Assembly (NCBI GenBank): GCA_963718635.1
Contig: OY970367.1
Coordinates: 3,038,001-3,102,000, forward strand
Direction of reading: 5' to 3'
Length of the DNA stretch: 64,000 bases
DNA from: JAIOQJ01 sp963718635
GTDB lineage: Bacteria; Planctomycetota; Planctomycetia; Gemmatales; Gemmataceae
The notes beneath the pieces were generated by a model. It was not told the origin of the DNA. It saw nothing but the letters and a program-made list of their open reading frames with translations, and made no database searches. A program made the position numbers and the translations under genes. Shown here piece after piece: positions 27,862-37,042 of the stretch. The number at the start of each line of letters is the position of its first letter. Within the stretch, counting starts at the first letter, position 1.

Positions 27862-28301
27862 TCGACAACTAGTAAGAGAAATGCGAGAGTTTGGGGATGG
27901 TTGATCGGAATAACAGCCGTTCTATCATTCGAAAGAAATTCGCGCACGGAGTGCGCTTGTGAGAAGATGCCGATCTCATGTCGAGCTGCATGACTGTATA
28001 GGAGTGTTGCCGGGAGGCGATTCGCGAAGGCCTGGCCGCTTCGCATTCGATTGAAGTGGTTCCAAGCCGTCCAAAGCCGCCTGTTTCGCTGGCTGCGTTC
28101 AGCGAGCTTTCCGAGGCGGACCGCCGCCTTACTGCCGATGAAATCGTTCGGCAACAGGAATGGCCCGTCGCCACAAGAAAACAAGGGCATACGCCGCGGT
28201 GTCGGCAGTGTGCCGCCGCAAGCCTGTGTGTCTGTACTGTGCAACAAGAGCGGCTTACTTCGTGCGCGGCCCCTCAAGAAAATTCCGAGAAATGGGCACG
28301 A
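27862..28301. other. 440-base gap with a possible coding remnant
   Basis: From 28004, the frame of the next gene is open without a stop and reads like protein (EAIREGLAASHSIEVVPS and AAFSELSEADRRLTADEIV). It lacks an ATG and matches no family I know. It may be a decayed gene end or an N-terminal extension. No other feature is seen. Confidence 0.35.
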
Positions 28302-29363
28302 ATGCACACAGACAGTCTCTCCAGCCTCGTGGTCTCATGCCCGGCGCCTTATGGCGTCGGCGGCATGGGAAGGCATCTAGCGCATCTGGTCGAAGAGGCT
28401 CGATCCGCCGGTCGTTTGCAGGCATATTTTGCCGATGTCATCAAAGGCGATGACTTCTTGGGCCGTGCGATTCGTGTGAAATGGGTTTCACCAGTCCTCA
28501 ATTATTCGCCAGTGCGCTTTCGGCCTGACTTGAAAATCTTTTTATCGTCGTTCGGCTTCGACCGGGCGGTGGCGAAACGCCTGGTGCCTGCGCACACTCT
28601 TATTGGTTTCGGCGGCTCTGCTCTGAAAACGTTCCAGCGGGCGTTGAAGCTCGGTTACCGTGAACTGCATCTGGAATCCGCCACCGCCCATGTCGCTCAT
28701 GCACGGCGAATGTACGATTTCGCTGGCCAAGCAAGCCACATCGAAGCCCACTGGCTGGGCACTAGGCTGGTCGCCCGTTCACTGGCCGAATACGAGTTGG
28801 CAGATGTAATTTGGGTAAATTCGGCTTACGCGTGGGATACGTTCCTTCAAGCGGGGATTCCAGAGGCTAAATTGCGCCGGCGCCACTTGACGGTCGATCC
28901 GCGTTATCGCCCGCTGGCAACGCGAATCAAAACGCCTGGGCTGAAGGTGGTCTACGTGGGAAGTCTGTTTGTCTCGAAAGGGATTCCCGTGCTGCTCGAG
29001 GCTTTTGGGCATCTGAAAGACCCTGATGCCCGATTGACGTTAATCGGCGGCAGCGGCACGAGCGGCATGCGCCGCTATTTGCAAACGGCACGGAAGAAAG
29101 ATCCCCGCATTCAAATATGTCCCGGCGACCCGCTGCCGCATTTGCAGGCGGCCGATGTCTGCGTTCATCCCAGCTTTTCGGATGGCTTCGGCTATGGGCC
29201 AGCCGAGGCTCTCGCCTGCGGCCTACCCGTCATTGCGACCGAAGACACGGGTATGAAGGAACTTATCCATCCCGGCAAGAACGGCTGGATCGTTCCTACC
29301 GGTGATTGGCGGTCGATCTGGGAGAAATTAGATCATTATCAGAAGTTAGGGCTTAGCCGTTGA
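28302..29363 (+). CDS. GT4 family glycosyltransferase
   Basis: 353 residues from the ATG at 28302 (MHTDSLSSLVVSCPAPYGVGGMGRHL). The N-terminal half has a GGMGRHL glycine loop. The C-terminal nucleotide-binding half has LKVVYVGSLFVSKGIPVLLEAF, LTLIGGSGTSG, and the E-X7-E region HPSFSDGFGYGPAEALACGLPVIATEDTG. GT-B fold; retaining mechanism expected for GT4. Donor sugar unknown. It precedes the methyltransferase/GT4 pair in the same direction and likely adds a further sugar to the same glycan. Confidence 0.9.
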   Translation: MHTDSLSSLVVSCPAPYGVGGMGRHLAHLVEEARSAGRLQAYFADVIKGDDFLGRAIRVKWVSPVLNYSPVRFRPDLKIFLSSFGFDRAVAKRLVPAHTLIGFGGSALKTFQRALKLGYRELHLESATAHVAHARRMYDFAGQASHIEAHWLGTRLVARSLAEYELADVIWVNSAYAWDTFLQAGIPEAKLRRRHLTVDPRYRPLATRIKTPGLKVVYVGSLFVSKGIPVLLEAFGHLKDPDARLTLIGGSGTSGMRRYLQTARKKDPRIQICPGDPLPHLQAADVCVHPSFSDGFGYGPAEALACGLPVIATEDTGMKELIHPGKNGWIVPTGDWRSIWEKLDHYQKLGLSR

Positions 29364-29870
29364 GGAAATAATCGCTAAAAAGCAAGTTATCAAACCCAGT
29401 TGCAGCTGTCGGTTGCTTTGACAAGACTCAGCCATTTGGCGTGCCTGTCCGGCTCACTACTCGCTTCGAGGCTGCAGACGAAGCCTGATTACAATGGTCC
29501 GCGTGCACCGATAATAGCAAGCCCACCGGAACACCCGATCAGCATCGGATGTTCTCGATCGCGAGCGAACCTACGGTCGAAGAATTACCGCCGGAACGAA
29601 ACCGCGGAAGATTGATTGAAGTTGCTGCTTACTTCATCCGGACGCTGTTCTTGATTGCCTCCGCCAATTTCGTGAAAATGGTTTTTGCCTCTCGCCGGCG
29701 TGTTTTCCCGACCACCGCCGAGGATCATTATTGCGGACTGAAATCCCGCTGTTATGGCGCAGCGAATTGGAAATGGGGCGTCGCTTAGGGAAACGGCGAA
29801 ACGAAATTTTGATGTCGCGATGCAACACCGACCGATTCGAAACGGAACGCGGGCTCAGGAGAGTTTTCGG
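29364..29870. other. 507-base gap, no gene recognised
   Basis: Only short open frames with no family resemblance are present. It probably contains the promoter of the FkbM/GT4 pair. Nothing else is seen. Confidence 0.5.
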
Positions 29871-30704
29871 ATGATTGAGCGTATGCTGAAGCGGTTCGCG
29901 GACCGAGTAGGCCGAGAGTCGTGGCCCATGCGAAAGCTGAGCCCGTTATACGAGACATTGCTGGTTTGGCGCTACGGCAACCGGGGCATGCCCTGGGAGA
30001 TGAACGGAGTCACTTATCGCATCGACCCGCGCCAGCGCCGCCGGACCGGCGAAGAGAAGGTAGTGATCGAGTACATTCGCCCTCGGCTGCGCGAAGGCTC
30101 GGTGTGTTTTGTTCTGGGTGCGAATGCCGGCTTATATGTTTTGCAATTGGCTCATCTCGTCGGGCCGCACGGCCGAGTCGTCGCGTTCGAGCCGAATCCG
30201 ACGACTTTCGAGGCGCTGAATCGGCACGTTGCGATGAATGGCATCGCCGATCGAGTAACCACGGTGGCCGCGGCAATCGGTAGTGCACCGGGGAAGGCGA
30301 CCCTGTACGCGGGCACTTACAGCATGCTCAGCCGGCTTGGCGATCGGGACCCGGGCATGACGGAAAAGCAATTCGACGTGGAGGTCGAAATTACATCCTT
30401 AGACGTCTACTGTGAGAAAAATCAAGTCAAGCCGGATTGGATCACCATGGACATCGAAGGGTTCGAATTCGCCGCCCTCGATGGCGCCCGGAAACTATTT
30501 CGCTCGGCCGGTCGTCCCTTGGGAATCACGGCTGAATTTCATCCGGACCTGTGGCATCTCTCGGGATATAGTTCAGAAAAAGGCGAGCAGTTGCTTGCCG
30601 AACTGGGATGGCGCGTTCATGCGTTAACCGGCCAGGCGGACCCCTTGCGGGAATTTGGGCTCGTAGCGCTCGAACCGGTGGGCAAGCCGGGCGAGGCGAG
30701 CTGA
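29871..30704 (+). CDS. FkbM family methyltransferase
   Basis: 277 residues from the ATG at 29871 (MIERMLKRFADRVG), with GGAG thirteen bases upstream. SAM-binding core: VCFVLGANAGLYVLQLAHLVG, VVAFEPNPTTFEALNRHVAMN. The FkbM C-terminal signature is DWITMDIEGFEFAALDGARKLF. These enzymes methylate sugar hydroxyls and other oxygen atoms. In this locus O-methylation of a glycan residue is likely. The stop TGA and the next gene's ATG share one base (TGATG), so the two are translationally coupled. Confidence 0.92.
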   Translation: MIERMLKRFADRVGRESWPMRKLSPLYETLLVWRYGNRGMPWEMNGVTYRIDPRQRRRTGEEKVVIEYIRPRLREGSVCFVLGANAGLYVLQLAHLVGPHGRVVAFEPNPTTFEALNRHVAMNGIADRVTTVAAAIGSAPGKATLYAGTYSMLSRLGDRDPGMTEKQFDVEVEITSLDVYCEKNQVKPDWITMDIEGFEFAALDGARKLFRSAGRPLGITAEFHPDLWHLSGYSSEKGEQLLAELGWRVHALTGQADPLREFGLVALEPVGKPGEAS

Positions 30705-31906
30705 TGCGCATCGCCGTAATCAGCCGTACTTCCGGATTGGTAGGCGGCACCGAGGCGTATCTGGACCATCTGATGCCGGCCTTGGTCAATTCCGGTCACA
30801 AGGTCGCGTTCTGGTGCGAAACTCACGATTCCAATATCCATCGTCGAATCAAATTGCCCGACAACGTAAAGTTTTGGAGCGCGAGCCAAGCAGGTGTCGC
30901 CCCGGCGATCAAGGCGTTGGAAGATTGGCAGCCCGACCTCCTCTATGTCCACGGAGTCGACGACCCGGCGGTCGAGGCTCAAATTCAAAAGATCGCGCCC
31001 GGAATTTTTTTCGCCCATGACTATTATGGCACTTGCATCAGTGGTCACAAAGCTTTCTCTCTCCCCATCATTCGCCCCTGCGACCGGCGCTTCGGACCGG
31101 GATGCCTGGTCCGCTACTTTCCCCTACGCTGTGGGGGATTGAACCCAGTGACGATGATGACACGCTATCGCCTTCAGTCTCGACGACTTGAATTGCTTGC
31201 TAACTACCGAGTGCTCCTAACGCATTCCGAGCGCATGCGGCAAGAGTTCGAATTGCACGGCTTCGACCCGCGTAAGATCACTTATTACGCCGCGGCGGCC
31301 GCCGACCACGCGGCTCGGCCGCAACTTATCACTCCGCCTTCCGTTTGGCGGCTGCTGTTCTTGGGCAGGTTCGATCGTCTCAAAGGCGGTCAAGTTTTGC
31401 TCGATGCCCTTCGTCCCGCTTGGGAAGCGCTCCGCCATCCACTGCATGTTACGATCGCCGGCGATGGGCCATGCCGGGCCGCATGGCAAAAGCTCGCCGC
31501 CGAGGTTACCCAAAAATGCGCGGGCATCGCGATCCATTTCCCGGGCTGGGTGCCGGGCAATGAACGAGATCGGCTTTTAGCCGACTCACACCTGCTGGTC
31601 GTTCCCAGCCTATGGCCGGAGCCGTTCGGACGAATCGGTCCCGAGGCCGGCTCCACGGGGCTGCCGGTAGTCGCCTTTGACGTTGGAGGTATGAGCGACT
31701 GGTTGGAGAACGGAAAGAACGGGGTTCTCGCTTCTGGCCGGCCTCCGACCGCGCAGGGCCTGGCCAAAGCGGTTATTCAGGCTTTGTCCGATCTGTCACG
31801 CTACAACTATTTCTGCACCGAGGCTCCCGTCCTCGCTTCGAGATTCACTTTAGCGAACCATCTCGTGGAATTAAACGAGTATTTCGAGCTCGCAATCCGA
31901 AGCTGA
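30704..31906 (+). CDS. GT4 family glycosyltransferase
   Basis: 400 residues from the ATG at 30704 (MRIAVISRTSGLVGGTEAYL). GT-B fold: N-terminal GGTEAYLDHLMPALV, C-terminal LLFLGRFDRLKGGQVLLDAL, VTIAGDGPC, and VPSLWPEPFGRIGPEAGSTGLPVVAFDVGG with the donor-binding glutamates. A cysteine/arginine-rich insert (RPCDRRFGPGC) in the N-terminal half is found in a subset of GT4 proteins. It overlaps the FkbM gene by one base and ends the glycan locus; the next gene is transcribed toward it. Confidence 0.92.
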   Translation: MRIAVISRTSGLVGGTEAYLDHLMPALVNSGHKVAFWCETHDSNIHRRIKLPDNVKFWSASQAGVAPAIKALEDWQPDLLYVHGVDDPAVEAQIQKIAPGIFFAHDYYGTCISGHKAFSLPIIRPCDRRFGPGCLVRYFPLRCGGLNPVTMMTRYRLQSRRLELLANYRVLLTHSERMRQEFELHGFDPRKITYYAAAAADHAARPQLITPPSVWRLLFLGRFDRLKGGQVLLDALRPAWEALRHPLHVTIAGDGPCRAAWQKLAAEVTQKCAGIAIHFPGWVPGNERDRLLADSHLLVVPSLWPEPFGRIGPEAGSTGLPVVAFDVGGMSDWLENGKNGVLASGRPPTAQGLAKAVIQALSDLSRYNYFCTEAPVLASRFTLANHLVELNEYFELAIRS

Positions 31907-31981
31907 GGTCACGCTAAGGCATGGAAAGCGCAGTCGATGAGGTCCGCCCACATCAGGAACTGTCGACCGAACGCACAAACA

Positions 31982-34900
31982 TTACCCATTCAGATTGGGC
32001 AACTCGGTCGCTTTCTCTTCCTCGCCCTCTTCTTGCACCTTCCCATGCACCAGCAGGGAGAAAATAGCGGGAACAACCAGGAGCGTTGTCGCCATTCCCG
32101 CGAGCAGGCCGCCAAGCACCGCGCGGCCGAGCGGCACGTTCGCTTCGCTGCCACGGCTAAGGCCGAGCGACATGGGGATCAGGGCGAAGAAGGTTGCGAG
32201 TGCCGTCATCACCACGGGTCGGACGCGGATGGCGGCGGCCCGGCGGATCGCTTCTGTCGATTCCAAATCCTCCGTTCGTCTCAGGTTCTGTGCGAAATCG
32301 GTGAGCAAGACCGTATTCGAAACGACAATGCCGACCATGAATATGCTGCCGAGCAGCGACTGAACGTTAAGAGCGGTGCCGGTGATGAAGAGCATCAGCA
32401 CCACGCCGGTGACGCCGATCGGCACCGCCGACATGACCACCAACGGCATGATGTACGACTTGAACAGGGCGACCATCAGGAAGTAAATGAGCACGACGGC
32501 CAAGCCCATGCCGACCGCTTGATTGCGGAACGTCTGCTGCATTTTCTGGTACTCGCCGCTCATGATCGTCTTGGCGCCTTCCATCGGCTTCGGTTCTTTG
32601 GCATCGGGGTCGAAAGGTGTCCAGCCGCCGTCCGGGCGAACGTCGCCGAATTTGGCGACGATCTTTTCCACGTCGTCAGCGACATGGCCCAAGTCGCGGC
32701 CGTAGACGCCCATGGTTAGATCGATGGTCGGCTGCAAGTCGGTATGCACTACCTCGGCAGGAACTTCGGCGCTTTCGATCTTTGCCAGGCTGCGCAAAGT
32801 GACAGTCCTATTTTGCGTCAAACTGGTAATCGGGATGTCTTTGAGAGTTTCCAGCGATTTGATGCTCTTTTCGGGATATTGCACGCCGACGAAATACTGA
32901 TTATGGCTCTTCGGGTCGATCCAGAAATTGTGTTTGTTGAACTGCACGCTGGAATTCAGGGAGGCGACAACGTTGCGCATCACATCCATTTGCGTTAAAC
33001 GAAGTTGCGAGGCCGCCTCCTGGTCGATATTGATTACATATTGGGGATAGTCCATGCGCTGAATGATGCGGGCATCGACCACGCCATTAACCTGTTTGAT
33101 CTCTTCCAACATCCGTTCGGAAAGTTTGCGTGCCTTGTACAGGTCCTTGGCGGTGATGCGGATATTGATCGGGGTCGATTTGCCTTCGTTCATCGCTGCG
33201 CGGATCATGCCGCCGGCATCGAACGAAAACTCCAGGTCGATAGGGGCGGTTTTCCCCATTGCGTCGGCGACAGTCGCTTCCGTAAAAGCCGGGTCGGTCT
33301 TGAAGCCCTGACGCAGGATGGCAACCCATTCTTGGGCCGACTTGGAACGCTCGGGCTTTAGTTGCACGCGCACGACGGCATCCATCGGCCCGGCATTGGG
33401 GGTGAACGCCGCCGACCAGTCGGCAGTCAGGCCGATTTCGCTAATGACGATTTCGAGGTCGCCGCCGAGCCTCGCTTTGACGTAGGATTCCACGCGGTTG
33501 ATATGCTCCTCCGTCACTTCGATGCGTGTCCCCGATTTGGCGCGAACGTAGATTTCAAAGGTTCCCGCATCGACTTCCGGAAAAAACTCTCGGCGGAGCT
33601 GCGATCCGAGTCCGAGAACGACGACGGTCAACAGTCCAAACGCGATAGCAACCGTGGCCTTGCGATTTCTCAAGACGACTTCTAGGAACCGTACATAGAG
33701 CGCGATGCCACGGGCAATCAAGGCTTCCCATTTTTCGAACAACTGGCCGATTCCACTCTGGGATGGAGCGTTCTCGTGTTCATTGCGGTGTTGGTAGTCG
33801 TAAGTATGCGATTCAATCGGCTTGTGCCCGTGCGCTTTCAACCAGACAAAGCAACGGCTTGGGACAAACGTGCGCGACAGAATATAGGCGATGCTCATGG
33901 CAAACGCGACCGCCAGGAACATGGGCCGAAAGAGGTAGCTTCCCGAACCTCCTTGAGCGGAGACACCGGTGATCATGGCCGTCAACGATTGAGGCATGAA
34001 GGCCAACGGCGCCAGCACCAGCAACGTGCAGAGGCTGGCGATCAATTCGGGCATAGCCACCTCGCTTGCCCCCAGGAAGGCGGCTTCACGGCGTTTCGCG
34101 CCCAACCCTAGGTGGCGATGGGTGTTTTCGAGACAGATAATGGCGCTATCGACCAAGGGGCCGATAGCGAGCGCCAGCCCGGCGAGCGTCATCACATTGA
34201 TCGTCTGCCCAGCGAGCGATAAGCAGCCGATGGCGCCCAAAACCGCAACGGGAATGGTGATGACGGCAATCATCGTCATGCGCCATTCACCAAGAAAAAC
34301 AAGGATAACCAGGGAACAAAGGATGGCGCCGAGAACGCCTTCCTCGGCCAGGCTTTCGATCGCTTTGCTCACGTAGATCGATTGATCCATCACCAGTTTG
34401 AGATCGACGTCGGGCGTGGTTAAGCGGGCTTTCATTTCCGCCAAACTGGCGCGCAAACGCCCGACAACGCTGAGCGTGCTGGCCCCTTGCTGGCGGTAGA
34501 CGGGAATGTAAACCTGCCGTAACTGATCGACGCGCACGATGTTGGTTTGGGCCAGGCTGGCGTCGCTGGCATCGGCCACATCCTTTAGGAACACGGTGCC
34601 GTTGGCATCGGTGCGGATGGGAATATCGCCCATCCGATTGACGAGCTGATACATCGAATTGGAATCGAGCGCGTAATCGATGTCGCCTAGTTTGGCGTCG
34701 CCGGCCGGCAGAAAGATGTTGTAGCGATCGAGCGCGTTCATCACATCGATGGCCGATAGGCCGCGCGCCTGCAATTCGATCGGCTTCAGCAGGGCGAGGA
34801 TCGTCCGCAACTTGCCGCCATAAACAACCGGCGCATTAGCTCCTTTTTGGGCCATGATCATGTTGCGCACTTGATAGCGCGCGGTGTCGTAAAGAGTCGA

Positions 34901-35356
34901 TTGGTTTTGCGTCCGGCTATTCAATGCGATGAGGGCAACCGGCGTGGAGGCGGTCGGATCGAAGGGAAGCACTACCGGCGGCAGCGTGCCGGGCGGTAAG
35001 TTAGGGATGGCGGCAGTTGAAAGCGAAATGACTTGCGTGAGAGCGCTGTTCGGGTCGACGTCGTCGGCGTAGTAGTTGCGGATGATGCTGGCGCCAACGA
35101 TGGACCGCGATTCCTGACGCTCGGTCCCCGCCGCCTGGCCTACCCAGCGCTCCATGCGCGCGGTGATGTCGGCTTCAACGCTGGTAGCCGGCATCCCATT
35201 GTAGAACGTCAGCACCTGCACGGCCGGGCTTTTGTACACGGGAAGAATGTCAGCCGGAATGGAAGCGAGGGCAATGCCGCCCAAGAGCACTATGGTCAGA
35301 ATGAAAACGGTTACCGCGCGACGGTTGCCCAGGGAAAAAAGGATCAATCCATTCAT
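31982..35356 (-). CDS. RND efflux transporter, AcrB/CzcA-type inner-membrane pump
   Basis: 1124 residues, the usual RND length plus about 80, uninterrupted. The first helix is AVTVFILTIVLLGGIALASIPADILPV. Porter-domain sequence (YNGMPATSVEADITARMERWV) follows, then the central helix cluster around residues 335-480 with TLAGLALAIGPLVDSAIICLENTHRHL, which has a charge pattern of proton-relay type. The second half mirrors the first. It ends with MVGIVVSNTVLLTDFAQ and RPVVMTALATFFALIPMSL. A trimeric proton-driven exporter is expected, linked by the HlyD protein encoded just upstream. No outer-membrane TolC partner is present. Substrate unknown. Confidence 0.94.
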   Translation of the reverse strand: MNGLILFSLGNRRAVTVFILTIVLLGGIALASIPADILPVYKSPAVQVLTFYNGMPATSVEADITARMERWVGQAAGTERQESRSIVGASIIRNYYADDVDPNSALTQVISLSTAAIPNLPPGTLPPVVLPFDPTASTPVALIALNSRTQNQSTLYDTARYQVRNMIMAQKGANAPVVYGGKLRTILALLKPIELQARGLSAIDVMNALDRYNIFLPAGDAKLGDIDYALDSNSMYQLVNRMGDIPIRTDANGTVFLKDVADASDASLAQTNIVRVDQLRQVYIPVYRQQGASTLSVVGRLRASLAEMKARLTTPDVDLKLVMDQSIYVSKAIESLAEEGVLGAILCSLVILVFLGEWRMTMIAVITIPVAVLGAIGCLSLAGQTINVMTLAGLALAIGPLVDSAIICLENTHRHLGLGAKRREAAFLGASEVAMPELIASLCTLLVLAPLAFMPQSLTAMITGVSAQGGSGSYLFRPMFLAVAFAMSIAYILSRTFVPSRCFVWLKAHGHKPIESHTYDYQHRNEHENAPSQSGIGQLFEKWEALIARGIALYVRFLEVVLRNRKATVAIAFGLLTVVVLGLGSQLRREFFPEVDAGTFEIYVRAKSGTRIEVTEEHINRVESYVKARLGGDLEIVISEIGLTADWSAAFTPNAGPMDAVVRVQLKPERSKSAQEWVAILRQGFKTDPAFTEATVADAMGKTAPIDLEFSFDAGGMIRAAMNEGKSTPINIRITAKDLYKARKLSERMLEEIKQVNGVVDARIIQRMDYPQYVINIDQEAASQLRLTQMDVMRNVVASLNSSVQFNKHNFWIDPKSHNQYFVGVQYPEKSIKSLETLKDIPITSLTQNRTVTLRSLAKIESAEVPAEVVHTDLQPTIDLTMGVYGRDLGHVADDVEKIVAKFGDVRPDGGWTPFDPDAKEPKPMEGAKTIMSGEYQKMQQTFRNQAVGMGLAVVLIYFLMVALFKSYIMPLVVMSAVPIGVTGVVLMLFITGTALNVQSLLGSIFMVGIVVSNTVLLTDFAQNLRRTEDLESTEAIRRAAAIRVRPVVMTALATFFALIPMSLGLSRGSEANVPLGRAVLGGLLAGMATTLLVVPAIFSLLVHGKVQEEGEEEKATELPNLNG

Positions 35357-35403
35357 GCGGGTTTTCCAGGGGGAGGGAGATTCACTGTTTTAGCGAGCAC
35401 TTC

Positions 35404-35542
35404 TTACCCTCCCCCTGGCTTTGCAGGGGGAGGGCAGGGTGGGGGCAGAGCGTCTCGCCAAAAAACAAATGTCTTGATACTCAAAGCCATTCCCCCCACT
35501 CCGCCCTCCACCCGCAAAGCCGGGGGGAAGGTGGGAAGGTAA
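35404..35542 (+). repeat. GC-rich inverted-repeat element, copy B
   Basis: Left arm TACCCTCCCCCTGGCTTTGC with GGGGGAGGGCAGGGTGGGGG, centre with GAGCGTCTCGCC, right arm CCCCCCACTCCGCCCTCCAC and GCAAAGCCGGGGGGAAGGTG. Same layout as 16418-16551. It lies between the HlyD stop and the RND start, inside a probable operon. Confidence 0.8.
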
Positions 35543-35566
35543 GCTGCTCGGCTCGCTAACTTCATC

Positions 35567-36913
35567 TTAGCGTCCGCTGCTTCCTTCCTTCACTTCATCG
35601 CCCTCCTGGACCGGTGCGCTGGAGCGGACGACGACGTGATCCGTCGCTTCGAGGCCGCTGAGGATTTCGACGTCGATGCCGTTATCCATCCCCGTGCCGA
35701 CGCGCACGATTTTGACGCGACCATCACGAACAAGGCGGACCGTGGCCTGGTGCTCTTCGTGCGTCGCCAAAGCGGATGTCGGGATGCGGAAAGCTTCCGG
35801 CGCCTCCGACTTGCAGGTTCATTCTTACGCTCCCGTACATGTTTCGGTGCAGCTTGCCATCGAGATTCGGTAGATCGATTTCTGTGCGCAGTGTACGGTT
35901 TTGCGAATCTTCTTTATTCGCTGTGCGGGCGACAACACCTTTGAAAACCTGTTTCGGCAAAGCATCAAATACAATTTCCACCGGGTCGCCCTTATCGACA
36001 TAAGGCGCATCGGTGTTGGGAACTTGAACCACAACGCGCATCAAGTCGATACGGTCAACGGAGATAATAGGCAATTGCGAACCGCCCACATCGGCTGCTC
36101 GAATAAAGGCGCCAGGACTGTAGTTGCGTTCGGTTACCACGCCATCGTATTTGGAATCGATCGATGTATAAGCGTCAAGAACCTCGGCTCGTTCGAGCTG
36201 CGCCTTGGCGTAGTCGATGTTTGCCTCGGCTTCGGTGACTTTAGCCTTCACTGCCGCCGATTTCAGCTGAGCGGTAGTTACGGATTCCCGGGCGGCATTC
36301 TCCGCTTCAAGGGCCGCTTCATAGCGGTCGCTCTCTTCATCAACCAGCTTGGCATCGACTGCGCTTTCCTTATAGAGCGCTTTGATGCGCTCCAACTGTT
36401 TGGAGCGATACGAACGAAAGGCCGTCTTACTTTTGAACTCGATGGTTGCCTGGGCGATCTGCTGCTCCGAAGCCTGCCCCTCCGCCTTGATGGCCGCCAA
36501 TTGCGCTTCCGCCTGCGCGACGGAGGCTTTGTTGATTTTCACCTGCTTGACGGACTCGGGGACTGCGATGCGAACAAGCGGAGATCCCTTGGCGACACGG
36601 TCGCCGATTTCCTTTGTCTCAACCAAATAACCGGATACCTTGGCAAACACGTTTTCTGATTCGAAGGGTTCAACCGATCCCGGCTGCACGCTGATGCGAT
36701 CGATGCCCCCTGCCGTAGGAAGGATCGTTTCAACGCTTGGGAGTCCGCCGGCTCGCCGCGCTGAACTTTGCGCAGCAGCATTGTCCGCGGCAGGCCGGCC
36801 TCTGAATGCGAAAAACCAGATGCCGACAATGGCGGCCAGCGCCACGGCGCCCAACACGAGCGTCGTACGGATGTAACGCCCACTGGCAGGCGCGGCGCTT
36901 TCACTTCAGCCAT
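35567..36913 (-). CDS. HlyD/AcrA-type periplasmic adaptor of RND pump, two frame breaks
   Basis: About 448 residues. It starts MAEVKAPRLP, then a membrane anchor (LVLGAVALAAIVGIWFFAF). A lipoyl-type half (VQPGSVEPFESENVFAKVSGYLVE) and a long alpha-helical hairpin follow (about residues 130-250, with AQAEAQLAAIKAEGQASEQQIAQA). After the second lipoyl half (YSPGAFIRAADVG) and beta-barrel, it ends at VVVRSSAPVQEGDEVKEG. One-base changes near 36890 (before SGRYIRTTLVLG) and 35790 (AGSF / RIPTSALATHEEHQ) shift the frame. It lies 210 bases upstream of the RND pump on the same strand and should bridge the pump to an outer-membrane channel. Confidence 0.88.
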
Positions 36914-37042
36914 ATCGAGCGGGGGGTGCATGTCGATTACTCGAATAAAGATTCCTACTTTGTTATCTTACGCAACGGGCAATACTGATGGCAAAACGTG
37001 TCACCCCAACCATTGAGAAAAGGATTGACCGATAACGGCCGT

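Noticed and set aside
27858..28307. 149-residue minus-strand protein
   Set aside because: Biased composition with no family resemblance; the plus-strand frame of the same stretch reads more like protein.
29549..29788. 79-residue plus-strand protein before the FkbM gene
   Set aside because: No recognisable motif, no ribosome-binding site and it overlaps the FkbM upstream region.
31937..32719. 260-residue His/Arg-rich plus-strand protein
   Set aside because: Antisense to the RND pump gene; low-complexity shadow.
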